This document shows, piece after piece, positions 1-8,087 of a stretch of 64,000 bases of DNA. The stretch comes from Xanthomonas sacchari. GTDB taxonomy: Bacteria; Pseudomonadota; Gammaproteobacteria; Xanthomonadales; Xanthomonadaceae. The notes below the pieces were generated by a model, which saw only the letters and a program-made list of their open reading frames with translations, searched no databases and was not told the origin of the DNA. The stretch covers positions 2,542,001 to 2,606,000 of the forward strand of contig NZ_CP132343.1 of the NCBI RefSeq assembly GCF_040529065.1, read 5' to 3'. A program made the translations under genes and the position numbers. How positions within the stretch are numbered: position 1 is the stretch's first letter; every line of letters starts with the position of its first letter.

Positions 1-397
1 GTTCGCGCTGCTGCGCGGGAATGGCGGCCCAGGCCGCGTCGATCTCGCTGAGCAGTTCCAGTGCCTCGGTCAGCGCCGCGTCATCGTTGTGCAGGTTGGC
101 TTCGGTCAGCCGGTGCATCACGTAGTCGTACAGCGCCGACAGGTTGCCGGCGATCTCGCCGCCGGCCTCGTGGTCGAGCGAGCCGTTGAGATGGCCGACG
201 ATGGCGCAGGCCTCGCCGATCGCCTTGCCCTTGCGCGCCTGGTCGCCCTGCGCGAGGCAGGCCTGGGCCTGGCGGATGCGCTGGCAGGCACCCGCGAACA
301 GCATGGCGACCAGCTTGTGCGGATCGGCATCGGTGACGCTGGTGGAAATGCCCATCTTGCGATATTGCTCAGCGTACTGGCGGCTGGAACCGTACAT
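1..397 (-). CDS. fliS: Flagellar export chaperone FliS (3' end outside window)
   Basis: FliS binds the disordered C-terminus of flagellin in the cytoplasm and stops it polymerising before export. The gene starts at the ATG at 397-395, and 132 codons are visible before the left edge. The product begins MYGSSRQYAEQYRKMGIST and is a helical protein with the FliS-like stretch DADPHKLVAMLFAGACQRI. It lies 150 bases after fliD on the same strand, the usual fliC-fliD-fliS order. The three flagellins just upstream are its expected clients. The C-terminal residues are cut off by the window edge, so length cannot be judged. The family call is secure from the N-terminal two thirds. Confidence 0.9.
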   Translation of the reverse strand, partial: MYGSSRQYAEQYRKMGISTSVTDADPHKLVAMLFAGACQRIRQAQACLAQGDQARKGKAIGEACAIVGHLNGSLDHEAGGEIAGNLSALYDYVMHRLTEANLHNDDAALTEALELLSEIDAAWAAIPAQQRE

Positions 398-547
398 GGA
401 AAACTCCTCGGGTGGATCGGCTGGCCTCCGCACCGTGCCGATGAGCGGCGACGCTGTGGGCGGTTGCTGCGGCCAATCCGTAATGACTGTCGATACTCTT
501 CATATCGGCCGCGACGCGCTTCGACTTGAGCCGCGGCCGCGCGCGCG

Positions 548-1870
548 TCAGCTGAACTGCTTGGTCAAGCCATCGCTGACGGTCTGCATCTGCGTCACCA
601 GCGTTTCCATCGCGGTGAAGCGGGCGGTGTACTGGTCGCTCAGCGTCTGCATGCGCGCGTCCAGATCGCTGAGCTGGTCGGTCAGGTCGGAGATGTGCTT
701 GTTGAGCGAGTTGGTGCGCTGGGTCAGGGTGCCGTCGGTGCTGTCCAGGTTGCTCTTCAACAACGTGCTCATGCCGGTGCCGAAGCTGCCGTTGTTGCCC
801 AGCAGGGTCTTGGCCGCGGACGGATCGCTGGCCGCAGCGGTATCGAACTTGGCGCTGTCGAAACTCATCACCCCGTCCTTGTCGATGGTCACGCCCAGCG
901 CCATCAGCCCGCTGACGTTGTCGCTGACCAGACGGCGCAGCGACTGCTGCAGGCCGCGCACCATCGCATCGCCGGTCATCGCCGACGCCTTCTTGTTGGT
1001 GGCGTCGTAGGCGCTGGAGGACTTGAGCACGCTGTTGGCGGAGTTGTAGGCACTGACCAGGGCGGTCAGATTGGCCTTCAGCGGGGTGTTGTCGTTGGTG
1101 ATGCTCAGGTTGAAGGTGCTGCCGGGGATGGCCTTGGTCAGGTTCAGCGCCACGCCGGGTACCAGGTCGGCGATGGTGTTGCTGCTGGAGGTGCGCGTGA
1201 AGCCGTCCACCTTCACCACCGCGTCGTCGGCGGCGATGGTCTGGGTCAGGCCGCCGCTGCTGCCGGCAGGGTAGGTGAGGTTGGCCAGGCCGCCGTCGCC
1301 GCCGGAGGCGGTGATGGTCAGGGCGCCCTTGGTGCCCGAGTCCACCGCGTTGAGCACGAGATGGTCGCCATCGTCGGCGCTGACCACGCTGGCGGTGACG
1401 CCGGCGCCGTTGGCGGCCTTGTTGATGAGGGCGGCCACGTCGCTGAGCTTGCTGCCCGTATCGATGTTGACGTTGAGCGTGGTGCTGCCGTAGGCGATGG
1501 TCAGGGTGCCGCTGCCGACCGCGGCCCCGCTGGCGTAGCCCGACGAGGTCAGCTTCTGCGACTGCGCCAGCTTCACCACCTCGATCCCGTACTTGCCGGC
1601 GCTGGCGCTGGAGGTCACGGTGGCGGTGTAGCCGGCGCCATCGTCCACGCTCGACTTGTAGGCACCGCTGTCGGCGCTGTCGGAGACCGTGCTCATGGCC
1701 GTCTGCAGGTTGGACAGGGCGCTCTTGATCGTGCTCAGGGCCGACAACTGCGCGCTGGACGCGGTGCCGTCGCGGTTGATCCGGTCTTCCTGCGGCTGGC
1801 GTTCCTTCGCCACCAGCTTGGCGACGAAGGTGGGGATGTCCAGGCCTGAGCCGATCGACGTGGTGGACAT
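548..1870 (-). CDS. fliD: Flagellar filament cap protein FliD
   Basis: FliD (HAP2, 440 aa) caps the growing filament tip and folds flagellin subunits as they emerge. The protein starts MSTTSIGSGLDIPTFVAKLV, the conserved FliD N-terminus that forms coiled coil with the C-terminal segment DLTDQLSDLDARMQTLSDQY. The middle is Ser/Thr/Gly/Ala-rich, as in other caps. I chose the ATG at 1870 because AAGGAAC precedes it at good spacing and the homologous N-terminus begins there. The longer frame to 2014 would run through the flagellin terminator. A sigma-28-like promoter lies 52 bases upstream. Next downstream is fliS. Confidence 0.95.
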   Translation of the reverse strand: MSTTSIGSGLDIPTFVAKLVAKERQPQEDRINRDGTASSAQLSALSTIKSALSNLQTAMSTVSDSADSGAYKSSVDDGAGYTATVTSSASAGKYGIEVVKLAQSQKLTSSGYASGAAVGSGTLTIAYGSTTLNVNIDTGSKLSDVAALINKAANGAGVTASVVSADDGDHLVLNAVDSGTKGALTITASGGDGGLANLTYPAGSSGGLTQTIAADDAVVKVDGFTRTSSSNTIADLVPGVALNLTKAIPGSTFNLSITNDNTPLKANLTALVSAYNSANSVLKSSSAYDATNKKASAMTGDAMVRGLQQSLRRLVSDNVSGLMALGVTIDKDGVMSFDSAKFDTAAASDPSAAKTLLGNNGSFGTGMSTLLKSNLDSTDGTLTQRTNSLNKHISDLTDQLSDLDARMQTLSDQYTARFTAMETLVTQMQTVSDGLTKQFS

Positions 1871-1921
1871 GATCGCGTTCCTTGAGGTGGCGGGCGCGCG
1901 ACGCGCCAGCGGCTGAGGGGA

Positions 1922-1948
1922 GTATCGGCGCGCGGGGCCGCTTCTTGA
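1922..1948 (-). promoter_or_regulatory. Candidate sigma-28 promoter of fliD
   Basis: Reading the minus strand: TCAAGAAG, 11 bases, GCCGATAC. The -10 half matches GCCGATAA at 7 of 8 positions. The -35 half is weak (4 of 8). It sits 52 bases upstream of the fliD start and downstream of the fliC1 terminator, so fliD-fliS can be expressed independently of the flagellins. Spacing and -10 are good; the poor -35 limits confidence. Confidence 0.55.
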
Positions 1949-2012
1949 GCGCCGCCCGCGCGTCGCTGCGGCCCGCAATGCGATGCAAATCCTGTGCCGC
2001 TCCGGGCGCCTC

Positions 2013-2041
2013 AAAAAAAGACCCCTCCTCGCGGAGGGGTC
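2013..2041 (-). terminator. Rho-independent terminator after fliC1
   Basis: On the minus strand GACCCCTCC and GGAGGGGTC form a perfect 9-bp stem with a 4-base loop, followed by a run of seven T residues. This is the clearest terminator in the flagellin region. It lies 26 bases past the fliC1 stop codon. Confidence 0.93.
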
Positions 2042-2067
2042 CGGTGGTGCTTGCGTTGCGTTGGCGC

Positions 2068-3255
2068 TTAGCCCTGGAGCAGGCTCAGCACGCTCTGCGG
2101 GGCCTGCTTGGCCTGGGCGAGCATCGCGGTGCCGGCCTGCTGCAGGATCTGCGTGCGGGTCAGCTCGGCGGTTTCCTTGGCGTAGTCGGTATCGCGGATG
2201 CGGCTGCGCGAGGCCGACAGGTTCTCCGAGGTGGAGCTCAGGTTGGCGATGGTGGAGGTGAAGCGGTTCTGGATCGCACCCATGTCGGCGCGCGAGGAGT
2301 TCACCGAGGTCAGCGCGTTGTCGATGATGCTCAGCGCCTTCTGCGCACCCTGGAAGGTGGAGATGTCCACGTCCTTCAGGTAGTTGGTGGTACCGGCGAC
2401 CGCGGTGGCGCTGGCGGCGATGCCGGCGTTGCTGAAGGTGATGCCGGTGGCGCCGGTGGCCGAGCCCGCCGTAAAGGAGAAGTCCTGGCCGCCCTTGACC
2501 GATTCCAGCTTCAACGCGCTGGTGGTCGGATCGATCGAGGCGTACACGCCGGTCTGCGCCAGCTTGTCGTTGATCGCCGAGGCGATCTTCTTGGCCACGT
2601 CGCTGCCGGCGTCGCCGTTGGCCACCGAGACCGAGGCGATGGTGACACCGTTGACGACCATGCCGGAGAAGCTGCCGCTGGCGGTGGCGGTACCGGAGGC
2701 CAGGGCGGCCGAGCCGGTCTGGGTGGCGGCGAAGCCAGCCTTGCCCAGCGAGGCGGCGCTGGCGTTGACGATGCTGTTGATGCCGATGGTCTGGCCAGTG
2801 TCGGCGCCGACCTGGAACAGGGCGCCGGAGAAGGAACCGTCCAGCAGCTTGGTGCCGTTGAAGTTGGTCTGGCTGGAGACGCGGTCGATTTCCGAGGCCA
2901 GCTGCTTGACTTCCGAGTTCAGCGCGCCGCGATCGGTGGTGGAGTTGGTGGCGTTGGCCGACTGCACGGCCAGTTCGCGGATACGCTGCAGGTTGTTGCC
3001 GATTTCGACCATCGCGCCTTCGGCGGTCTGCGCCAGCGAGATGCCGTCGTTGGCGTTGCGCGAGGCCACGTCCAGACCACGGATCTGGGTGGTGAAGCGC
3101 TCGGAGATCGCCAGGCCGGCGGCGTCGTCCTTGGCGCTGTTGATGCGCAGGCCCGAGGACAGACGCTGGATCGTCGTCGCCAGGCTGGCGCTGGTGGTGT
3201 TGAGGTTGCGCTGAGCGTTCAGCGACATTACGTTGGTATTGATTACCTGTGCCAT
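2068..3255 (-). CDS. fliC: Flagellin paralogue 1
   Basis: Filament subunit, 395 aa, exported and polymerised outside the cell. The conserved N-terminus ([18 protein letters not shown]) and C-terminus (ending [12 protein letters not shown]) form the D0/D1 coiled coil. The flg22-like segment spans residues 30-51 and carries Asp43. It differs from the next copy at roughly 15 positions, nearly all between residues 130 and 310, the surface-exposed middle. Unlike its two neighbours it has no sigma-28 promoter in its 95-base upstream spacer; AAGG lies just ahead of the ATG. A strong terminator follows. It is therefore probably the second gene of a fliC2-fliC1 transcript. Confidence 0.95.
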   Translation of the reverse strand: MAQVINTNVMSLNAQRNLNTTSASLATTIQRLSSGLRINSAKDDAAGLAISERFTTQIRGLDVASRNANDGISLAQTAEGAMVEIGNNLQRIRELAVQSANATNSTTDRGALNSEVKQLASEIDRVSSQTNFNGTKLLDGSFSGALFQVGADTGQTIGINSIVNASAASLGKAGFAATQTGSAALASGTATASGSFSGMVVNGVTIASVSVANGDAGSDVAKKIASAINDKLAQTGVYASIDPTTSALKLESVKGGQDFSFTAGSATGATGITFSNAGIAASATAVAGTTNYLKDVDISTFQGAQKALSIIDNALTSVNSSRADMGAIQNRFTSTIANLSSTSENLSASRSRIRDTDYAKETAELTRTQILQQAGTAMLAQAKQAPQSVLSLLQG

Positions 3256-3297
3256 TTAGATACCTTGGTTTTCAGCTATTTGATATCGCTTCCGCTA

Positions 3298-3327
3298 CGA
3301 GGGCTCCTAATGGCGTAGGAGCCCTCG
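3298..3327 (-). repeat. 12-bp inverted repeat between flagellin genes
   Basis: CGAGGGCTCCTA and TAGGAGCCCTCG are perfect 12-base arms around a 6-base loop, in the spacer between fliC2 (stop at 3351) and fliC1 (ATG at 3255). No T-run follows on the minus strand, so it may attenuate transcription or stabilise the upstream message rather than terminate fully. Confidence 0.7.
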
Positions 3328-3350
3328 GCGGTCATCGCGGCCTGCCGCGC

Positions 3351-4538
3351 TTAGCCCTGGAGCAGGCTCAGCACGCTCTGCGGGGCCTGCTTGGCCTGGG
3401 CGAGCATCGCGGTGCCGGCCTGCTGCAGGATCTGCGTGCGGGTCAGCTCGGCGGTTTCCTTGGCGTAGTCGGTATCGCGGATGCGGCTGCGCGAGGCCGA
3501 CAGGTTCTCCGAGGTGGAGCTCAGGTTGGCGATGGTGGAGGTGAAGCGGTTCTGGATCGCACCCATGTCGGCGCGCGAGGAGTTCACCGAGGTCAGCGCG
3601 TTGTCGATGATGCTCAGCGCCTTCTGCGCGCCCTGGAAGGTGGAGATGTCCACGTCGGCCAGGTAGTTGGTGGTGCCGGCGGTGGCAGCGGCGCTGGCGG
3701 CGATGCCGGCGTTGCTGAAGGTGACGCCGGTGGCGCCGGTGGCGCTGCCCGCGGTGAACGAGAAGTCCTGACCGCCCTTGACCGATTCCAGCTTCAGCGC
3801 GCCGCTGGTGCTGTCGACCGAGGCGTACACGCCGGTCTGGGCCAGCTTGTCGTTGATCGCCGAGGCGATCTTCTTGGAGATGTCGCTGCCGACGTCGCCG
3901 ACGGCCACCGAGACCGAGGCGATGGTGACGCCGTTGACGACCATGCCGGAGAAGCTGCCGCTGGCGGTGGCGGTACCGGAGGCCAGGGCGGCCGAGCCGG
4001 TCTGGGTGGCGGCGAAGCCAGCCTTGCCCAGCGAGGCGGCGCTGGCGTTGACGATGCTGTTGATGCCGATGGTCTGGCCAGCGTCGGCGCCGACCTGGAA
4101 CAGGGCGCCGGAGAACGAGCCGTCCAGCAGCTTGGTGCCGTTGAAGTTGGTCTGGCTGGAGACGCGGTCGATTTCCGAGGCCAGCTGCTTGACTTCCGAG
4201 TTCAGCGCGCCGCGGTCGGTGCTGGAGTTGGTGGCGTTGGCCGACTGCACCGCCAGTTCGCGGATACGCTGCAGGTTGTTGCCGATTTCGACCATCGCGC
4301 CTTCGGCGGTCTGCGCCAGCGAGATGCCGTCGTTGGCGTTGCGCGAGGCCACGTCCAGACCACGGATCTGGGTGGTGAAGCGCTCGGAGATCGCCAGACC
4401 GGCGGCGTCGTCCTTGGCGCTGTTGATGCGCAGGCCCGAAGACAGACGCTGGATCGTCGTCGCCAGGCTGGCGCTGGTGGTGTTGAGGTTGCGCTGAGCG
4501 TTCAGCGACATTACGTTGGTATTGATTACCTGTGCCAT
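3351..4538 (-). CDS. fliC: Flagellin paralogue 2
   Basis: Flagellin of 395 aa, the same length and architecture as its neighbours. It differs from copy 3 at only two residues visible to me (Ala versus Thr at 23; Ser versus Thr near 166). I start it at the ATG at 4538 because GAGGAG lies upstream and [13 protein letters not shown] is the universal family start; the in-frame ATG at 4571 adds an unconserved 11-residue tail. Two tandem sigma-28 promoters precede it. Its 3' flank has a hairpin without a T-run, unlike copies 1 and 3, which suggests cotranscription with fliC1. Confidence 0.95.
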   Translation of the reverse strand: MAQVINTNVMSLNAQRNLNTTSASLATTIQRLSSGLRINSAKDDAAGLAISERFTTQIRGLDVASRNANDGISLAQTAEGAMVEIGNNLQRIRELAVQSANATNSSTDRGALNSEVKQLASEIDRVSSQTNFNGTKLLDGSFSGALFQVGADAGQTIGINSIVNASAASLGKAGFAATQTGSAALASGTATASGSFSGMVVNGVTIASVSVAVGDVGSDISKKIASAINDKLAQTGVYASVDSTSGALKLESVKGGQDFSFTAGSATGATGVTFSNAGIAASAAATAGTTNYLADVDISTFQGAQKALSIIDNALTSVNSSRADMGAIQNRFTSTIANLSSTSENLSASRSRIRDTDYAKETAELTRTQILQQAGTAMLAQAKQAPQSVLSLLQG

Positions 4539-4633
4539 TTTGATATCTCCTCTAAGCGATTTGTCCGGCAACCCGTTGGTGCCTGGAGCCTCCGCAGGGG
4601 GCCATCAATTGGCCAGTGCCGCTGCTGGTATAA

Positions 4634-4660
4634 GTAACGGCAGTCGGTGCGCAACCTTTA
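4634..4660 (-). promoter_or_regulatory. Proximal sigma-28 promoter of fliC2
   Basis: Minus strand reads TAAAGGTT, 11 bases, GCCGTTAC, against the FliA consensus TAAAGTTT-N11-GCCGATAA. It leaves a 5' leader of about 90 bases ahead of fliC2. The same element, with identical -35 and -10 octamers, recurs upstream of fliC3. Confidence 0.85.
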
Positions 4661-4727
4661 GGGATTTGCTGCCGAAAATTTGGCGTTTCGGCGATTTGCC
4701 TGACACCAGAAACGCGGCGAAAGGCTT

Positions 4728-4754
4728 GTTTCGGCCGCGCTTCGTCAAACTTTA
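4728..4754 (-). promoter_or_regulatory. Distal sigma-28 promoter of fliC2
   Basis: Minus strand reads TAAAGTTT, 11 bases, GCCGAAAC: a perfect -35 and 6 of 8 in the -10. It lies 94 bases upstream of the proximal site, making a tandem pair for one gene. Confidence 0.82.
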
Positions 4755-4760
4755 GGCGTC

Positions 4761-5304
4761 TTGCCCAAGTCGGAGAAAGGGCGGCCCGAATCGTGCAGGG
4801 AGCGATGTGCTCGATGCTCTCGATGGTGTGTCGCGTCGACGACGCGAACGCTTGACCTGCCGGTACGCAGCGCATTGCTGCGCAACGGCTTGGCCATCTC
4901 TTCCTCTCCCTGTCTGATCGCCTTTCCTCGGCGATGAAGTAGAAGGAGTGTCGGTCGTCCGGCGATGTGGGCAATGTCGGCTCGCTGTCAGGTCGTGTGC
5001 TGCGCTGACGACACATGACAGGCGGTCTTGGAGCGCCGCCACGGTCATCGCCGACGCTGACCGCCATCCAATCCATTGCTCAAGGGGCGCGCGACAGCCC
5101 CAGCGGTCGGTGGCCGTGGCCGTTTCCCGTCGATCCCGCACAATGGGTCGCATGCACAGGGATCATCGCGGGTAGCATGACCACGCCTTCTGCTGGCCGC
5201 CGCTCTACAAGGCGGCGCAGCTCTGGCCTTCGGCGTCGAGGACCGGCAACGCGCGGAGATGGCGCTTCCTCCGAGATGCGATGGCCCGTGGCGGAAAGAG
5301 GGAA
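4761..5304. other. Gene-free interval between flagellin units
   Basis: About 540 bases between the distal fliC2 promoter and the fliC3 terminator. Several open frames exist on both strands, but none has a convincing ribosome site or recognisable protein, and they overlap each other. I see no repeat, RNA gene or promoter I can support. It may be remnant sequence from the duplication that made the extra flagellin unit. Confidence 0.5.
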
Positions 5305-5331
5305 CAAAAAAGCCCCGCCTTGCGGAGGGGC
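5305..5331 (-). terminator. Rho-independent terminator after fliC3
   Basis: Minus strand: GGAGGGGC-type stem with one mismatch, 4-base loop, then six T residues. It is clearly related to the terminator after fliC1, and the flank between stop codon and stem is nearly the same in both. It lies 28 bases past the fliC3 stop. Confidence 0.9.
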
Positions 5332-5359
5332 CTCGGTGGTGCTTGCGGTGCGTTGGCGC

Positions 5360-6547
5360 TTAGCCCTGGAGCAGGCTCAGCACGCTCTGCGGGGCCTGCT
5401 TGGCCTGGGCCAGCATCGCGGTGCCGGCCTGCTGCAGGATCTGCGTACGGGTCAGCTCGGCGGTTTCCTTGGCGTAGTCGGTATCGCGGATGCGGCTGCG
5501 CGAGGCCGACAGGTTCTCCGAGGTGGAGCTCAGGTTGGCGATGGTGGAGGTGAAGCGGTTCTGGATCGCACCCATGTCGGCGCGCGAGGAGTTCACCGAA
5601 GTCAGCGCGTTGTCGATGATGCTCAGCGCCTTCTGCGCGCCCTGGAAGGTGGAGATGTCCACGTCGGCCAGGTAGTTGGTGGTGCCGGCGGTGGCAGCGG
5701 CGCTGGCGGCGATGCCGGCGTTGCTGAAGGTGACGCCGGTAGCACCGGTGGCGCTGCCCGCGGTGAAGGAGAAGTCCTGGCCGCCCTTGACCGATTCCAG
5801 CTTCAGCGCACCGCTGGTGCTGTCGACCGAGGCGTACACGCCGGTCTGGGCCAGCTTGTCGTTGATCGCCGAGGCGATCTTCTTGGAGATGTCGCTGCCG
5901 ACATCGCCGACGGCCACCGAGACCGAGGCGATGGTGACGCCGTTGACGACCATGCCGGAGAAGCTGCCGCTGGCGGTGGCGGTACCGGAGGCCAGAGCAG
6001 CCGAGCCGGTCTGGGTGGCGGCGAAGCCGGCCTTGCCCAGCGAGGCAGCACTGGCGTTGACGATGGTGTTGATGCCGATGGTCTGGCCGGCGTCGGCGCC
6101 GACCTGGAACAGGGCGCCGGAGAAGGAGCCGTCCAGCAGCTTGGTGCCGTTGAAGTTGGTCTGGCTGGAGACGCGGTCGATTTCCGAGGCCAACTGCTTG
6201 ACTTCCGAGTTCAGCGCGCCGCGGTCGGTGCTGGAGTTGGTGGCGTTGGCCGACTGCACCGCCAGTTCGCGGATACGCTGCAGGTTGTTGCCGATTTCGA
6301 CCATCGCGCCTTCGGCGGTCTGCGCCAGCGAGATGCCGTCGTTGGCGTTGCGCGAGGCCACGTCCAGACCACGGATCTGGGTGGTGAAGCGCTCGGAGAT
6401 CGCCAGACCGGCGGCGTCGTCCTTGGCGCTGTTGATGCGCAGGCCCGAGGACAGGCGCTGGATCGTCGTCGCCAGGCTGGTGCTGGTGGTGTTGAGGTTG
6501 CGCTGAGCGTTCAGCGACATTACGTTGGTATTGATGACCTGTGCCAT
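5360..6547 (-). CDS. fliC: Flagellin paralogue 3
   Basis: Flagellin of 395 aa, almost identical to copy 2 (Thr23 and a Thr near 166 are the differences I see). The start at 6547 is chosen as for copy 2; GAGGAG is conserved upstream. It has its own tandem sigma-28 promoters and its own T-run terminator, so it is a complete monocistronic unit. The upstream 225 bases align with those of copy 2, so promoter and gene were duplicated together. It is separated from flgL by a bidirectional terminator. Confidence 0.95.
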   Translation of the reverse strand: MAQVINTNVMSLNAQRNLNTTSTSLATTIQRLSSGLRINSAKDDAAGLAISERFTTQIRGLDVASRNANDGISLAQTAEGAMVEIGNNLQRIRELAVQSANATNSSTDRGALNSEVKQLASEIDRVSSQTNFNGTKLLDGSFSGALFQVGADAGQTIGINTIVNASAASLGKAGFAATQTGSAALASGTATASGSFSGMVVNGVTIASVSVAVGDVGSDISKKIASAINDKLAQTGVYASVDSTSGALKLESVKGGQDFSFTAGSATGATGVTFSNAGIAASAAATAGTTNYLADVDISTFQGAQKALSIIDNALTSVNSSRADMGAIQNRFTSTIANLSSTSENLSASRSRIRDTDYAKETAELTRTQILQQAGTAMLAQAKQAPQSVLSLLQG

Positions 6548-6643
6548 TTTGATATCTCCTCTAAGCGATTTGTCCGGCAACCGGTTGGTGCCTGGAGTCT
6601 CCGCAGGGGGCCATCAATTTGGCCAGTGCGGCTGGTGATATAA

Positions 6644-6670
6644 GTAACGGCGACAGGCGCGCAACCTTTA
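6644..6670 (-). promoter_or_regulatory. Proximal sigma-28 promoter of fliC3
   Basis: TAAAGGTT, 11 bases, GCCGTTAC on the minus strand, 97 bases upstream of the ATG. Both octamers are identical to the proximal site of fliC2, although the 11-base spacer has diverged, which argues that the octamers are under selection. Confidence 0.85.
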
Positions 6671-6737
6671 GCGATTTACTGCAGAAAATTTGCCGTTCCG
6701 GCGATGCGCAAAACACCTGGAACACCGCGGAGAGCCT

Positions 6738-6764
6738 TTCTCGGCCGCACTTCGGCAAACTTTA
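6738..6764 (-). promoter_or_regulatory. Distal sigma-28 promoter of fliC3
   Basis: TAAAGTTT, 11 bases, GCCGAGAA on the minus strand: perfect -35 and 7 of 8 in the -10, the best sigma-28 match in the window. Confidence 0.87.
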
Positions 6765-6821
6765 GGGCTGCCTGCGCGTTGTCTACTTATCCAGCGGCGA
6801 TGGCGGTCTTTTGTATAACGG

Positions 6822-6858
6822 AAAAGGCCCGGAGGCGTCGCCGCGCTCCGGGCCTTTT
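6822..6858. terminator. Bidirectional terminator between flgL and fliC3
   Basis: AAAAGGCCCGGA and TCCGGGCCTTTT are perfect 12-base arms around a 13-base loop, giving a T-run on either strand. It ends the long flgB-L transcript 24 bases after the flgL stop and insulates the fliC3 promoters. Confidence 0.9.
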
Positions 6859-6881
6859 GGTATATCCGGTATATCGCCTGT

Positions 6882-8087
6882 TTAGCCGAGCCGGTCGAAC
6901 AGCGACATCTTCTGCATCTGGGTGAAGATGGTCTGTGCCGCTTTCAGCGCCGACTGTTCCAGTTGGTACTGGGAAATCGCCTGGGCGTAGTCGAGGTCGC
7001 GCAGCGAGGACAGGGTGGTCTTCAGGGTGACGTCGTTGGAGGCGCGCAGGTCGGTGGCGTTGTCGATCGCCGCGAGCTGGGCGCCGCCGGCGGCGCGCGC
7101 GTCGATCATCTTCGACGAGGCCTGGGTGATGTCGCGCATCGACGATTGCAGTCCGTTCTGCAGCGCCGCCTTGGCCGTCGGGGTGATCGGATCGGTATTG
7201 AGCAGGTTGACCAGGTTGCTGATGGTGGAGAACACGTCCTTGGTGGTCGATGGACCGATCTGGAAGCTGTCGCCGGCCGCGGGGGCGCCGTCCACGCGCA
7301 TCTTCAGGCCGGGCAGGCCGATGCTCTCTCCGGCGGCGTAGGTACCGGTGTTGACCACCGTGCCGCTGCTGTCGCGCACCTCGTAGGTGGTGGCGGCAGT
7401 GAACACCACGCTGTAGCTGCCGCCGTTCCAGGCGCTGCCGGAGCTGTCGCGGCTGAAGTCCAGCAGCAGGCCGGTGCCGGTGTTGCCGGCGGCCGCATGC
7501 GCGTCGACGGTGCCGTCGCCGGTGGGCACGCGCATGAAGATCTCGCTGCCGGGCAGGGTATCGGAGACCTTGGTATCCGGCGCGATCTCCACGCTGCGCT
7601 GGGTCTGGTTGCCACTGTAGACCACGTTGCCGGAGACCACGGCGAACGGGGCGGAGTCGTCGGCGGTGCCGCCGAACAGGTAGCGGCCCGAGCCGTCGGT
7701 GCTGTTGGACAGGCTCAGCAGGCTGTCGTGCAGGGTCTTCAGTTCCGCGGCGATGGCCTTGCGGTCGGGGGTGGTCAGCGCCGAACTATTGGCTTCCACC
7801 GTCAGATCCTTGACCCGGGCCATCAGGTCGCCGGCCTGCGACAGCGAGTTCTCCTGCAGGTTGAGCCGGTTCTGCACGTTGGTGGCGTTGTCGCCGAAGC
7901 GCGCCAGCGCCGCCACCGTGCGATCCAGGCTGACCGCGGTGCCGGCGGCGACCGGGTCGTCGGCCGCGCTGACGATGCGCTGGCCGGTAGAGAGTTGCTG
8001 CTGCAGGTGCGAGATCGTCGCCTGCTTGCCGAGCATGGTGTTGAGCGACTGATTGAAGATCATGCCGCTGGAGATGCGATTGCTCAT
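6882..8087 (-). CDS. flgL: Hook-filament junction protein FlgL
   Basis: FlgL (HAP3, 401 aa) joins FlgK to the first flagellin ring. The N-terminus MSNRISSGMIFNQSLNTML and the flagellin-like stretch QQLSTGQRIVSAADDPVAAG are diagnostic. The C-terminus (DYAQAISQYQLEQSALKAAQ) forms the matching D0/D1 helix. The start at 8087 overlaps the flgK stop by four bases (ATGA), so the two are translationally coupled. A longer frame reaching 9635 is a shadow of flgK. This is the last gene of the flgB-L run; a bidirectional terminator follows. Confidence 0.95.
   Translation of the reverse strand: MSNRISSGMIFNQSLNTMLGKQATISHLQQQLSTGQRIVSAADDPVAAGTAVSLDRTVAALARFGDNATNVQNRLNLQENSLSQAGDLMARVKDLTVEANSSALTTPDRKAIAAELKTLHDSLLSLSNSTDGSGRYLFGGTADDSAPFAVVSGNVVYSGNQTQRSVEIAPDTKVSDTLPGSEIFMRVPTGDGTVDAHAAAGNTGTGLLLDFSRDSSGSAWNGGSYSVVFTAATTYEVRDSSGTVVNTGTYAAGESIGLPGLKMRVDGAPAAGDSFQIGPSTTKDVFSTISNLVNLLNTDPITPTAKAALQNGLQSSMRDITQASSKMIDARAAGGAQLAAIDNATDLRASNDVTLKTTLSSLRDLDYAQAISQYQLEQSALKAAQTIFTQMQKMSLFDRLG

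Noticed and set aside
4566-4585. sigma-54-like GGCAC and TTGC upstream of fliC2 on the minus strand
   Set aside because: GG to GC spacing is 12 instead of 10, and two good sigma-28 promoters already explain expression.
1882-6643. Long plus-strand open frames opposite fliD and the three flagellin genes (for example 1882-3318, 3249-4637, 5015-6643)
   Set aside because: They are mirror frames of GC-rich flagellin codons, rich in Gly/Arg/Ala/Val repeats with no ribosome sites, and they repeat because the genes repeat.
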